From positions 62,986,411 to 63,050,410 of the forward strand of contig OY759266.1 of NCBI GenBank assembly GCA_963662155.1: 64,000 nucleotides of DNA, given 5' to 3'. The number at the start of each line of letters is the position of its first letter. Position 1 is the first letter of the stretch. Made by a program: the position numbers and the translations under genes. The notes under the pieces are model-generated. The model saw only the letters and a program-made list of their open reading frames with translations. It was not told the origin of the DNA and made no database searches. The stretch is from Lamellibrachia columna. Taxonomy: Eukaryota > Annelida > Polychaeta > Sabellida > Siboglinidae. Positions 45,283 through 57,631 of the stretch are shown one piece after another.

Positions 45283-45536
45283 GAGTGTTCGGACCATTCT
45301 TATTGGGAGGAGTGGCATAGATGCTGCAGTTCAGAAATGCTTGCAAACGAAATATTGAATCTGTTCAGATCAGCATTGAGTCCTGGGAATCTGCTGCAGC
45401 AGACTGCATCAACTGGCGACAGGCTGTGTGGAGTGGTATCAGGAAGACAGAAAAAAGGAGAAATAAACTGTGGATGGAGAAGAGAGTCCGGGGGCCCATC
45501 AATCCCTCATTCATTGTTATCTCAAGTCTGACCCAC
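45283..45536 (+). pseudogene. Exon 6 equivalent, copy C
   Basis: Identical in structure to copy B, including the TAG before MLQFRNACKR and the gtaggt donor. See copy A for the two competing readings. Confidence 0.4.
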
Positions 45537-45755
45537 GTAGGTAGAATGGTATTGCTATATCTCATACAGGTCACATATGATGGAGTATTTGTCACTATTG
45601 TTACTTTCATGTAGTTTAATATGTTTTTATTATTGCTCCCATCAATGTAATATAACACAGTTATGTTCAACACATTAAATTGATGTTACCTTGTGTTATC
45701 AGAGCGTAACTGAAGTGTTTAGTATAGGGGTTCATACATCAATTGAGTTCTTTAG

Positions 45756-46005
45756 AAAGTCTTACAAGGCAGTAACATGTACTTAACATTGACAGAATGT
45801 TTTTACATTGGGAGTCGAGTTGGCAAGAACATCCTGTGTCGCATTGACAAGACTTGCACCAGCATCAGTTGTTGTGTTGACCTTAAGTTGTTCATCTACC
45901 AACACACATTGTCCGCCTACGTCAGATATAACACCTGTAACCTGGAACTGACAATTGGCATCAACGAGTGGACGGCCAGCTTCAAGGTGTTTGAAGAGGA
46001 TTTCA
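45756..46005 (+). CDS. Host-gene exon 7, copy C (open)
   Basis: Nearly identical to copy B and open across 83 codons with the same splice sites (ttctttag, A|gtgagt). The conserved cysteines of TCTSISCCVD and NTCNLEL are all present. Confidence 0.62.
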
Positions 46006-46317
46006 GTGAGTGATTTTATAGCAAACTTAAATTAGTAGTCATTTTACTCCAGTAGATACTTGTTAATATCTCACTGATCCCTTTGGATATCATAGATGAC
46101 AATAAATGATTTAAACAAATGATCTTCTGATTGTGGAAGTGCCAACAGTATCAATAATATTTGTAAAGCAAATTTGACAGATATCTGTCAAGACTGTCCA
46201 CACATTGATAAAACTGTTTAGTGATTCTTTATCCATCTGCCCTTTGGATGGAAATTTGCTTAAATCTTATTAGATATGTGTCGGCAACATACACATAAGT
46301 ATTTTGTTAATTTTCAG

Positions 46318-46418
46318 TAAAAGAAGACAATGTGAATCTTCTGAAAGAAGCCAACATATTGAGTGTTGACCACACGAAGCTGTACCTCAAGATTGAGAAG
46401 ACAAACAACATTCTGAAG
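46318..46418 (+). CDS. Host-gene exon 8, copy C (open)
   Basis: Acceptor ttttcag, donor AAG|gtaacc, in frame with exon 7, IKEDNVNLLKEANILSVDHT then KLYLKIEKTNNILK. The protein sequence is the same as in copy B. Confidence 0.6.
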
Positions 46419-46647
46419 GTAACCAGTTTGTTTTATGCTGGAAGATCCTACTGCTACTTTGAGTGGACCTGAATCAAATAACATGTTGGCATTGATCTAA
46501 CATGACAGTTGTTGTAGTCTAGTGAACTTACCGAACAAATTATACAACTAGATTCATTACAAGGATTATTTCATCCTTTCTTCACTAATAATTAATATCA
46601 GAACATTTCAACTTAACAATAAGGGCTTTATTCTCCCAATATATTAA

Positions 46648-47522
46648 GTTTTTAACAAGATTGAACAAGATTGCCATCCCAAACAACAAGTTCCAGATGG
46701 CAAGTGGACAAGGAAGCCATTGGCTTATTGAGAGTCCAACAATTTTCTCATCTATGTGTAGCCCGCCCTTATCAAATATCTGTCAATTATATTTTTAAAC
46801 ATATTCACACTACTAGCATTAACACAATCATTTGGCCATTGTTCCATTAATTTATCACCCTTTGTGAGAAAGAGTACTTTCTCATGTCCAACCTACACTG
46901 CTCCTTAACTAATGCTGCTTTGTGTCCTCTGGTTCTACTGCCTTCTTTAAGTTTGAAGAACATACATGTATTCCTGTCAACATTCTCATAACCATTCACT
47001 ATTTTAAACACTTCTATTTCGTCTCCTCTTAGTCTCCTGGTTTCTAGTGTTGTCAAACCACATTGTAATAAGCGACTTTAGTAACTAAGGTTTCTCAATT
47101 CTGGAATCATTTTAGTTGCTCTTCGTTGTGTTCTTTCTAGCTTGTCTGTGTCCTTTTTACGATTCGGCTTCCATGCTCGAATACAATATTCCAAATGTGG
47201 TCTAATTATTGATTTGTACAGGGGTACAATTAGCTATTTTTCCTTATACGTGATAGTTCTCCTAATTAGCCCTAGAATTTGATTTCCTGTCGAAGCAGCA
47301 ATCCGACATTGCTCTGAAACTTTCACGTCAGCACTAAATGTTACTCCTAAGTCCTTTTCTTGTGTGGTTCTACCTAGTACATTATCCCCCATTTTATATT
47401 CTTCATCCATGTTTCCATGTCCTATGTGTATGCATTTACACTTCCCAAAATTGAATAACAATGGCAATTTTTTGACCATTTAACTAATTTATTTAGATCA
47501 TCCTGTAAACTTTGTTTATCTG
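46648..47522 (-). pseudogene. CR1-like LINE 3' part, duplicon C (first segment)
   Basis: The 3' tail and C-terminal blocks (TTLETRRLRGDEIEVFKIVN, LLFNFGKCKCIHIGHGN, TTQEKDLGVTFSAD) are uninterrupted where copy B has the TTAA element. The sequence is cut at gtttatctg by the CACTA-like element, and the LINE resumes at 56260 after two nested transposons. Confidence 0.9.
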
Positions 47523-50500
47523 CACTGCTAAAAATAATTTTCTTGTTTTAATAAAAAAAAAACTGAAAACAAGAAAAATTTTCTAGGGAGCCACGTAAGA
47601 AAATAATTTTCGTGATTTAAGAAATGTTACATAAGAAAAATTTTCTTGGCTTAAGAAAATAGTTTCTAAAATCAAGAGAAGGCTATAGAATTCTTTTCTT
47701 ATTTGTCCAAGAAAATTGTTCTTATCTAAGAAATTTTTTTTATGAAATAAGAAAAACATTTTCTTAAATCAAGAAAAAAAACCAAGAACATTTTTCATAA
47801 ATTATTTTCTAGGGAGCCACACAAGAAAATTTGTAAATCAAGAAATGTTTTCTTAAATTTAATAAGAATATTTTTCTTGTAGTCATTTTGGATGTTTCAC
47901 GTTAGTAAGAATATTTTTTGGAAAATAAGAAAAACCTTCTGAAAGACTTTTTCTTGGAATAAGAAACATTTCCTCATTTATATATTTTTCTTATAAAAAG
48001 AAAGACTACTGATCACTGCATGTCAGCAATCATTTCTGAAAATAAGACAATTTTCTTACCGCAAAATGCGATGCAAAAATTCGATCAATTATCAAGGAAC
48101 ATACTACCATGAAATGACAAAAGGGAGCAAGTGATATTTCTGCCATCACAATGTTGGAACTATCACAATGATGGGACCAAAAGCCATATTTTAACATAAT
48201 AAAACCTTTTAGATGGCAGATTTTCTACAGATGACACGGCATAAAGGATCAAGTGACAATGGAATAGTGTTTTATTATGAGAAAAGGGAGCAAGTGTGTG
48301 ACCAATAGCATCACATGTTATTGCGACAGCCATGCAATCAGTCTGCAGCTCTCATACCCAGTAAGGTCATTCCTTGTTAAATCAACCAATTTTCAGGAAA
48401 TTAAAAAGGTGATGTCTCGGAATGTCCTAACATTTGAACCAATTAGCAAGTGGTTATATCTGAGCAGCTTTGCAGAAAAACTAAGCTAAGGGGTAAACGC
48501 ACTTGTTATACTTTCAGGTGCCTCTAACTACAGAGCTTAAATTTGCTAAATGTCTAGATATATTCGTACAGATGTGCATCACAAAATTAAAGAATGATAA
48601 TGAGAAGGATAATGTATGTACAGAGTGTGCAAACATCAATTTTTTTTATTTCTGAGAGTGATTTTAGCAGTCTGTATTTCAAATTGTTATTTTATAGGAC
48701 AAGCTACAAAGTGCTACTGTATACTGTCAGGGATACTTGTAATGACTACTTAGTTCAATAGGAATGTAGTTACTATATCTTCAGAAAAATTCAGTCTTAA
48801 ATTCGATATTTTACGAATTTCAACTTTCAGAATGACAATGTTGGACAAGTCTTATGATCACCGTATTTGCACTGTGCACAATCCTTTAAATACTGCAGCT
48901 GAAATATCAGTGTTCTGTTTAATTATCTTTTCTCCCAAATTAGCGAGTGATAAAGTTATGAAACTATTACAAATTACTGCACAACAAGTTTATTGACACA
49001 AAAACTGGAAAAGGTCGCATGCTCGAACTTAGAGCATTGCCAAATAAAAAAATCAAAGCATTACTTAATTCTTAAAATGTTAATTGATTATGACAACTGG
49101 TCACATAATTCTGTAATAAGACCTGCCTCATTGTTTCTTAAGGGGAGTTATTCAAGGGTGATTTGATTGCACTTGCTGCTCTATGACAACATTTTTCTGT
49201 GTCAATAACTTATTTTATAAAATGACAAAATGGAGCAAGTGACACAAAGTCAACAAATAACCATGTCACAAAAAAGTACTAATAATTTTTATAAATACAC
49301 TTACTCAAATAGTCCAAAGAATGGTGTACAATTACTGTGCTGTAATATGCACAAGAGAGCAAACCAAAATATGTTTTGTACGATATTTAAAAAACCATAG
49401 TCACTTGCTCACTTTTGTCATTTCACGGCAATATATTGTAAAATGCAAGGTCACGGATTTAAACACCAAACGCACACAAACACCCACATTACATCCCTTG
49501 TACCTCTACAGAATGGGTGACCTTATAAGAGGGGACTACTGGCACAGTAAAGTACAAACAAATGCAAAACTAAATTGCCGTAGTAACAATTAGTTGAAAT
49601 TTTAAAAGCATTTGAATTGTGTACAATTTCAAAGACATAGTAGCAATGGCACGATTTAGATGTCCATGTCATTCTGCACACATCAAAGAAGGAACAATAC
49701 ATTGCCAGTAGATACAATTAGTGAACTTCCTAGTATGTGAAAGCCAAGGATTTCATCCATAGATTTATTTTATTACACATTAGCTTTCATGAAAATTAAA
49801 ACAGTCAGAATTATGACATGTTAATGGGTATTTTCATTTCTACTCATGATCAAGTTGACAAGTTGAAAGTACTGAATATAATAACAAATGCAAACTGCCA
49901 TTTTTCAAACAGCCCGGCTGCTGCACACAAAATATATTCATTGTGTTTATTGCATGGCTGGGCCACATGTCAAATTGCTATAAAAGAATATGCCTGGACA
50001 ACATTCTTACCTTTTGTCTCATGGAATGAACAGGATACAAGTCAAATCATCCAGAAGTCTTCTTTATCATGTATTTCCTACTAGTTGTATAAGCAGCACA
50101 GCTTCTACTACCACCCTGGTACTAGATTATCCAGATGTGGAAACTAACTGGTGACCCTCACATAACCCTCATTAGCAGACCCTTAATGAGACCACTGGGG
50201 CACTGTGAGTGTGGTCTCACTGCATGTGTGTCACAAGTGTTATGTCATAGGAGACTGACCTAAATCTAAATCTCATGTCAGGCATACATTTACAGAGCAC
50301 ACACACTGACAGTACTTTTAAAATCAAACTGTGCTGAACAAAGATTACACTTATGCTGAATACCCGATTAATAAATTTTTATTTCATGTGTTCTTGATTA
50401 CTGTAAATTATGCTTGGATGAGATATTTTACATCGTATCCTAGCTCTAGTAGTTTATAAGCACCTGTCCATCAGAAATAATTAATGCAATAGAACCAACA

Positions 50501-51603
50501 TATTTTTTACTCCAAGAGTCAATAGCGAAAACTTATGTTGGAAATTTCACTCATATCGCACGTGATCTGATAATATATAAAAAATATTTGAGTGAAATGA
50601 TAATCAGTAATATTACATTTAAATATTATTTGGTAGCGGACTTGTTAACAAATGCAAATGCATTTGAATGCACATTTTGGATGGCATGCAGTAGCCATGC
50701 ACATTCATATGCAGTCGTTACATTTTCAGTGCATTTGATTGCATACCACAAACTTTTATATTAAAATTGTTCTATTCGTGCAATAGCTAAAAAATTTAAT
50801 CCAGACTCAACAGAGAGCATGTATTTGAATGCAACCCCCAAACATTTTATATTTCAAATGCCCATAAATTCATTAATAAATTCATCATTAATAAAATTAA
50901 CATTCACATTGTATGAATTGTAAATACAGTTGCAAAACATGCTCTTTGTCAGACTTTGAAAAAGTGCCCTGTAGTTAGCAGAATCCTCAGCACATTTTAG
51001 AATCATTGTCTGACCTGTAAATCCACTTTAAAAGTAAGACCATGGTGTATATAGTTGTATTACATTGAATGATGCTTATATTAGAACATGTAGCTTTGCT
51101 AATATAATTATGATGCATATATAATGCATAAACATTTGTATTTGAATGTGAATGTGATCCTGGAAAATGGCCTTTGCATTGACATGCATGTGATAACAAG
51201 CCTGTTTTATGGTGAATTATATTCACTGGCAGTTTTAAAGCTGTGTAGGGCCTTCTTGTCACACAGTTGACAAGTCAGACATTATTCATCAGTAAATCAA
51301 AATTAATGAAGTTCGAGTCAACAAATTAACACAGAACAACATGCTAGCAATAGTGCAGCCCCTCTATGGTGAATTACTTTCACCCAATCTGTATACGTCA
51401 AACTAATACACCTCTGCTGTTGACATAGCATTATGTGCCACATTTCATCTTATTACTTTGCCAAGATTGTTTCCTTTACCAATATGCATAAAATTACAAA
51501 TTTGTGGGTGGAAAGAAAATATTGATGTGCACAAATTGCAAAAAAAATTGTTTAAAGAATATTTATTTAACATTTATTTCTTCAGTAAGAATTGTTTTTT
51601 TAA

Positions 51604-52099
51604 AGGTGCTTAATCAATTCGATTGTTTTGCTAGTCTCATTTCAAATAATTTTTTTTTTAAACCAAACCTACCTAGTATCCACTGCAACATGCTAGCTCG
51701 TTTGTGAAACTTTTGTATGTAGTTTTTGTGAAATCATCAGACAAACTGCTAAATTAGTTAATGCTTGTTCAAGCATTAACTGAAGTGAAAATCAAAATGC
51801 TGAAATATCACGATTTTCTTCCTTGGTGAAATTGTGTAACTGTGTCATGTGATCGGCAAGAAGATGGAGGTTATGCCCATGATCAGCATTGACCCACACA
51901 GTGTTTACCATTTTGGATATCCACTTGTTTGATCCTTACCAGATCTAGCGACTAAAGTCAATTGTTTTGATGATTTGAACAAAAATATGCATTTTTTTAT
52001 TAAATCGACTATGGATGTTACATAAACTATTCACACACTACATATTTGGACACAAATGAACCGGATTTGTGACAGGCTAAATCAGTTGAGGAAGCAGTT
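51604..52099. mobile_element. TTAA MITE, copy 1
   Basis: 496 bp between TTAA sites (51600-51603 and 52100-52103). It starts aggtgcttaatcaattcg and ends gttgaggaagcagtt, an imperfect inverted pair. No coding capacity. Confidence 0.78.
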
Positions 52100-52103
52100 T
52101 TAA

Positions 52104-52595
52104 AGGTGCATCCTCAATTCGATTTTTTTGCTAGTCTCATTTCAAATAAATTTTACGAAAAACCAAACCTACCTAGTATCCACTGCAACATTCTAGCTCA
52201 TTTGTGCAACTTTTGTATGTAGTTTTTGCGAAATAATCAGACAAACTATTAAATTACTTGATTGATTGTTGAAACATTAAGTGAAGTGAATATCGAAATG
52301 CTGAAAAATCATGATTTTCACCCTTGGTGAAACTTTGTAACTTTGTTGTGTGATCGACGAGAGGATTGAAGTCACGCCCATGATCGGCACTGACTCGCAC
52401 ATCGTTTACAATTTTGGATATCCACTGTTTTGATCCTTACCAGATCTAACGACTGAAGTAAATTCTTTCAATGATTTTTAAAAAAATTTGCATTTTTTAT
52501 TAAACTGCTCACGTTACTTAAACTAGTCACACACTACACATCTGGACATAAATGAAATGGATTCACGATGGGTTGAACCATTTGAGGAAGCAGCT
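52104..52595. mobile_element. TTAA MITE, copy 2
   Basis: 492 bp, starting aggtgcatcctcaattcg and ending tttgaggaagcagct, between TTAA at 52100-52103 (shared with copy 1) and 52596-52599. It is the same family and orientation as copy 1, diverged by scattered changes. Confidence 0.78.
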
Positions 52596-53492
52596 TTAAC
52601 TCAAGATAAACTTCTTCATCTAGAATATTTATTTCAAATGTTTTTCTTAAGTAAGACAATTTTTTCTTAATTCAAGAAAAAAATTATAGCATTAAGAATA
52701 TTTATCTAAAATCTTTCTTAAGAAAGAAATATCTTCTTCATTCTAGAAAATGTCCTTATTCAATCACATATCTGGAACTTGCGAAGAAATTTTTTTTACA
52801 CTTTTTCTTAATTCAAGAAACTTCTTGTTTCACGAAATATTTTCTTGTATAAGAAAATTATTTTTGGCAGTGTGTAGGGGAGGCTTGGGAGAGTTGGGCC
52901 ACTTTTTACATTTTGACACATTGTGCTCTCTCTATTCATGGCAGAGTACCATTTCCTGTGATTGTGATATGTACAGACCATAATATACAATCTGTGTCAG
53001 CTGATTCAAAATGCAGGCACACATGTAGAAAGAGGAGGTGATTGTTGAAAGGTGTCATCCCGGCCCAACTCTCCCTGGGAGTGGTGAGAGTTGAGCCATA
53101 GCTGAGGACAGCTGGGCCACAAAATCGGAGACTTGGGACAGTGAAGGAAAATGTGAACAATTTAATTCCAAACTTAAAATAACCATTAATAGATATTAAA
53201 AACATGGTCCAGTAGCACTCCACTAGAAAAAGTCAACCTTGATCAGCAAAATATTCCAGTTCTAACTTTTTTAATGATGTCACTGATTATTTGGTCATAG
53301 ACCCCTATATCAAATCCTAAAATGGAATTATGCTGTGTTTTAACACATTTTAAAATGAGTGTCAACCTGTGCTATGTGATGCACAATACATGATAGGTTC
53401 GATGATGCCTAATAAAGAGACGAGTGGAAATCCCATCGTGTGAAGTCACAAGGAAATGTAAATTTTCCTGCTCGACGAGCTGTGCCACCAAG

Positions 53493-55382
53493 CTATTGAG
53501 GCTCAGGTAGCTTCCTGATGATGTCCTTCTTAGGGAATGATGCTTCATCTTTATCATTAATCATGAATGTAGATATTGTCTGATGACGACTGAATTCTCG
53601 TCGAAGAAAAACACCTTCACACTCGTCTCCATCAATAACGTGAACCCGCGCTATATAATGGACAATGCGTGATTTGGCCAACACAAATTTTACAACTGCA
53701 AAATCACCTTCAATGACTTGGTAATCTGGCTCATCAGCATCACTTTCACCACTTTCCATGAATGGCACATCTTCGGTATCACTTTCTGATGAAGGGCTTT
53801 TTAGCTCTATGTTTGACTGGTTGATTTGACTTTCGTTTTTTAGTGTGCCTAGCAGCTAGTGCGTCTGTTATGCTATTATGTACTGGAGTATCGGTTAGAA
53901 TCTTTGTATCCCCTCTCTTGCGACCTCTGTTGGTAACCTTTCGTGGACCAGCTTTTGGAAGCGGAACAATATCAGCAGGCGATACATAATGGTTTCTTGG
54001 CCCTGACTGAGCCGGAGCTGGTGTTGCAGTAGAACTCGGTTCTGGCTGTCGGGCTGGTGCTGCAGTAGAACTCGGTTCTGGCTGTTGGGCTGGTGTTACA
54101 GTAGAACTTGGTTCTGGCTGTCGGGCTGGTGTTGCAGTAGAATCTGTTTCTGGCTGGGGAACCGGTGTTGCAGTAGAACTGGGTTCTGGTTGGGGAGCTG
54201 GTAGTTGCTCAGCAGGAATTGGATAATTTCTCTCCAACTCCTCTGGAAGATCTCGATCAGTAACTGTGGCTGGCGAAAAGTCCGTTTCATCGAACAAATC
54301 CCGGTTGTAAGGGAAAATGCCGGTACTTTGAAATGCTGACAAAATGTTTTTTGCAGTGAGGCCATGCAACTGAGCATGGGCAACAAATTCATGTATTTCA
54401 TATATCGTAATTGTTTTGCCAGTATTTGATCGCATCCAATTTTCCATAGCTTGAGCATATGTCGTCTTGAAAGGTTTGAAACAACACACATCGAGAGGTT
54501 GAAGCCGATGACTGGTATGTGGTGGCATTGTCAGTAACACTACACCATTTTCTTTAGCCAAGTCAATGGCAGCCAGAGAAATGTGGGCCTCATGGTTATC
54601 TAAGATAAGAAAAACTTTATTTTCCTTGCTGCATCGCGTGTGGCAAATGAAATGGTTCAGGTAGGCCAGAAATAGGTCCTCGTTGACCCAACCACTTGAA
54701 TTTGCACCCCCAATACACCCTGGGGGGCCACCTTTGGTGAAATGCTCACGGACGTTTTTTTCCGTGGGAATATTAGCATAGGTGGAACGACACTACCAGC
54801 TGCATTGATGCCGTACAGCAGAGGTGATTGACCCCACTTGCTTCATTCCTTTTCCAACTACAATGTTTTCGTGTGCTGAAACTGTCGTGCATCCCGTCTC
54901 ATCAACGTTATAGATATCGTGATATTCAAACTTGTGCAGGTCCATAATGCTTCCGAGGTTGTCATAGAATTTGCCCACGGTATACCGGTTGAAGGCACTA
55001 GCCCTAGCAAGAGATGTTGCCTCTGGTGTTCGGATTGCAAGACGGTTTCTTTCCACAATCAATGCACGACATTTGTTTCTAGTCATACCATGAAATTGTT
55101 CAGCCAAAGTTTTAATATGTGTTGCCAAGTCAGTTTCCTTCTCTGGAGAAAAAATAATGTTTTTCAGTCGACAGTTTCCATAGCCAAACACCTTATTTCG
55201 TTCACCTTTTTTCCATTTTCTCCATCATGCTTGTTGATGTATCTCTTGAGAGTCATTCTTGCTATATCAAAGTCCTTAGCAGCTGCACGGATGCTACATC
55301 CTCCCCTGACTTGTTCCATTGCTCTCTGTAGAACATCTTCTGGTGCACCTCGATTTGATCTTCTTTGGTATTTTCGTGGCAT
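53493..55382 (-). pseudogene. pogo-type transposase (frameshifted)
   Basis: Starts MPRKYQRRSNRGAPEDVLQR with a psq-type helix-turn-helix (SIRAAAKDFDIARMTLKRYI). Frame 2 continues IIFSPEKETDLATHIKTLAE, a CENP-B-type DNA-binding part, and NVDETG, the first catalytic Asp. After two further shifts come VPPMLIFPRK, GGPPGCIGGANSSGWVNEDL, and LILDNHEAH with the second Asp. MPPHTSHRLQPLDV holds the third, giving DD35D. The C-terminus has a QPEPSSTATPA repeat (about 54004-54200) and a basic KKRKSNQP segment. A final shift leads to EGDFAVVKFVLAKSRIVHYI, the terminal module common in this group. At least four frameshifts, one at an A7 run near 54758, make it inactive, although the catalytic residues are all still encoded. 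Confidence 0.9.
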
Positions 55383-55614
55383 CTGGAAAAATTATGACAT
55401 CACTAAGACAAACTTAAATTAATATTTCGAAAGATGCAGTCTGCAGTTACCAACCAGACCTACAGTAATTCTGCTGCCCACTAACAACTAATGATATAAA
55501 ATATTTAATATTTAATTTATAAATAAATTAATTAAATTTAATTAATACATTTATAAATATATTAATATTTACATATAAAATTCATAAGTTTAGCATCATG
55601 ATCTATGTCGGCTG

Positions 55615-55750
55615 GTGCAATCGGCCTCGGTGACATCAGATATAGGCCCACCTTGTGCTGTGATAGTATTCCTCGCCCCCTGCGGCGGCTCGGAACACTA
55701 TCACAGCACAAGGTAGCCCTATATCTGATAGTCCCCTCTGCCTCATGCAC
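55615..55750. repeat. Foldback repeat inside the pogo 5' leader
   Basis: Arms atcagatataggcccacc + ttgtgctgtgatagt and their inverted copy at 55694-55729 flank a GC-rich loop (cgccccctgcggcgg). Outer gtgc/gcac words extend the symmetry to 55615-55750. It is probably a small hairpin MITE. Confidence 0.8.
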
Positions 55751-56259
55751 TAAACTATACGTACTCAAAGTAATAGGCTTTAGAGAAAAGATTATTCACT
55801 AAATGTAAGTGATGGGAGAGTTGGGACACCATGCGGGGAGAGTTGGGCCATGGCCCAACCCTCCCATCCCTCAGTGTCCCAACTCTCCCCATACCCGCCA
55901 TTTTTTATTTCATTCTAAATCTTAGCACAGGCATTGACCACATGGATTTCGCAAACGCCTTGATGGGAGAGGACTGTCACAGCTATCTTGCAGAACACCC
56001 AAGAACAGTGTACTAAATAGTATTGAAGAGATATAAAATTGCTTAACTTAGAGTCCAAATTTTACTATTTTGTGCATAAAATGTATTTCTTTTAAAAACA
56101 TGGACAGCAAGCCTAAATGTGTCAAGCCCCTTATATCAATAAAAAGATAATGTCTTGTACTTCAAATAGATGGCAGCACCTGTCCACAACAACTTGCAAC
56201 TTCCATGAAATTGGGAGTGGCCCAACTCTCCCTGTGGCCCAACTCTCCCAAGCCTCCCC

Positions 56260-56338
56260 TAACATCAGTAACCTATCTGAATACTTTTGTATCATCTGCA
56301 AATTTCAGTACTTTGCTAGATATGTCATCTTCCAAATC

Positions 56339-56383
<45 letters not shown>

Positions 56384-56583
56384 CATAGTATAGGGCCTAA
56401 TACTGATCCCTGTGGTACCCCACTCAAAACAGATTTCTAGTTTGAAATCGCACCATCTACTATTACGCTGTATCTTCTGTGTGTAAGCCACTCTTCTATC
56501 CAGTTGATTACATCATGGGCTTTTAGTTTAAGTAACAATCTTTGATGTGGCACTTTATCGAAAGCTTTCTGCAAATTTATATA
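56260..56583 (-). pseudogene. CR1-like LINE, duplicon C (second segment)
   Basis: Resumes the LINE interrupted at 47522: the FADDTKVF region, a (TA)n tract at 56342-56379, then GPILF, VPQGSVLG-type and RQRV.VDGEI blocks in reverse order, up to KVPHQRLLLKLK. It ends near 56583, where LINE similarity stops abruptly in AFDKV. Confidence 0.88.
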
Positions 56584-57631
56584 GTTACCAAAAGTTCAGC
56601 TTACAAATACAGCTGTAACAAAATACACGTCATCACACGCTTAAACCCAAACTCTGAATAATATTTAAATTCGTTCCCTGCACTAAAACCAAATCTGGAT
56701 GATTTGAGTGTTAACCAATCAAATCATATTTCGAGACGGTACAAGCGTTTCTACGTTACATTTAAATCCCAAGATGCCATTGGAGGTGGGAGTCTTGAGT
56801 GAGTTTTGCACTCGGCCTTTAAAGAAATTTGTCGATCAGTGAAAGAAACCGTATGGAACCATGTTTCAACTTATCCGTTATCTGATAATCCAACAAAATA
56901 ATCTTGCAAATTTTTCACTGAAATACTCACTCCTGATAAATATAACGAACCAGGTATCTGGAGCATCACCAACAATATAAACCATAAATTACTGATTCCA
57001 TATGAGCGAAGTCATGAAAAATGGAACAGTTGTGCAAAAATTAGGAGTGAATAATTTTCTTTCCTAAAATAATTTCTTTCACATATAATGTTATAGTATG
57101 GGGTTGAAAGTGTACCAAGGTAATAAGTAGAAGATAACTTACTGCCTGGCTTTTATTATATAGGATGATGAAATAGACCATTCACATTTTTGTGTCGCGT
57201 CTGTCACATCTATAAATCTCCTGCAAAAGTTTCCACAATGATAATTCTTTTTTTTTTAGAGGTGTATTATGATGGTTGTGATAAGACAAAAATAGAAATG
57301 TTAGGTTTTCCATTGAAACTATCGAATGATAGTGCTGACAGTGCAAAATTGTGTCCCTTTTTGAAAATCCAGTTGGAAAAGTTCCACCCAACATAATTTT
57401 TCTGGACAGAGAAATAAATTAATTGTCTGGTTATGTCCTACACCTCACACCTCACTCAGCATACCTCTCGTGGGGCACTAATTTTCATAGATTCCATTCT
57501 ACAGGACAAAACCCCTGTGTGACAGATGCGACATTAATTATGACAGACGTGACATAAACGACAAGGTTAATCAAATTAATCTTTATTTTCAAACTGTCTC
57601 TATACTTGGTTGGGCTGTTGGTTTACCTGAT
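56584..57631. other. Unassigned stretch
   Basis: No gene recognised. Two minus/plus ORFs of about 70 codons overlap at 57182-57396 with no motif. Words like gacagatgcgacattaatta and gacagacgtgacataa near 57520-57560 suggest a small degenerate repeat. Confidence 0.5.

Larger units (their letters stand above)
42728..49899. repeat. Duplicon C, part colinear with B
   Basis: Matches 30839-39022 with scattered substitutions and small indels, but retains exons 3 and 5, which B lost, and lacks the TTAA element. The CACTA copy continues past 49899 to its true right end at 52872. Starting and stopping points fall at the edges of the second retroelement. Confidence 0.9.
47523..52872. mobile_element. 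Complete CACTA-like (EnSpm-type) element, no transposase seen
   Basis: 5350 bp with terminal inverted repeats. The left end is CACTGCTAAAAATAATTTTC and the right end, inverted, is CACTGCCAAAAATAATTTTC, one mismatch in 20. The flanking duplication is TG (47521-47522 and 52873-52874). CACTG termini and a 2-3 bp duplication are the signature of the CACTA/EnSpm superfamily. Both subterminal regions (47523-47990 and 52600-52872) are dense in aagaaaatttttctta-type words in both orientations, resembling transposase-binding arrays. I find no transposase; interior ORFs are short and anonymous. Two TTAA MITEs lie inside near the right end, and a stretch of atttgaatgc-like words lies near 50640-50760. 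Confidence 0.78.
52877..56259 (-). mobile_element. pogo-type (Tc1/mariner) DNA transposon, complete ends
   Basis: 3383 bp with perfect 26 bp terminal inverted repeats: GGGGAGGCTTGGGAGAG... at 52877-52902 and its complement at 56234-56259. TA stands on both sides (52875-52876 and 56260-56261). It inserted into the TA two bases outside the right end of the CACTA-like element. Additional gggagagttgggcc-type words stand inside both ends (53062-53097, 55814-55890, 56217-56230). A single transposase gene on the minus strand is broken by frameshifts. Untranslated flanks at 52903-53490 and 55383-56233 hold no other gene. Confidence 0.93.

Noticed and set aside
53372..53557. Separate small gene near the pogo 3' end
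   Set aside because: The frame overlaps the end of the transposase C-terminal module and the 3' flank; no motif of its own.
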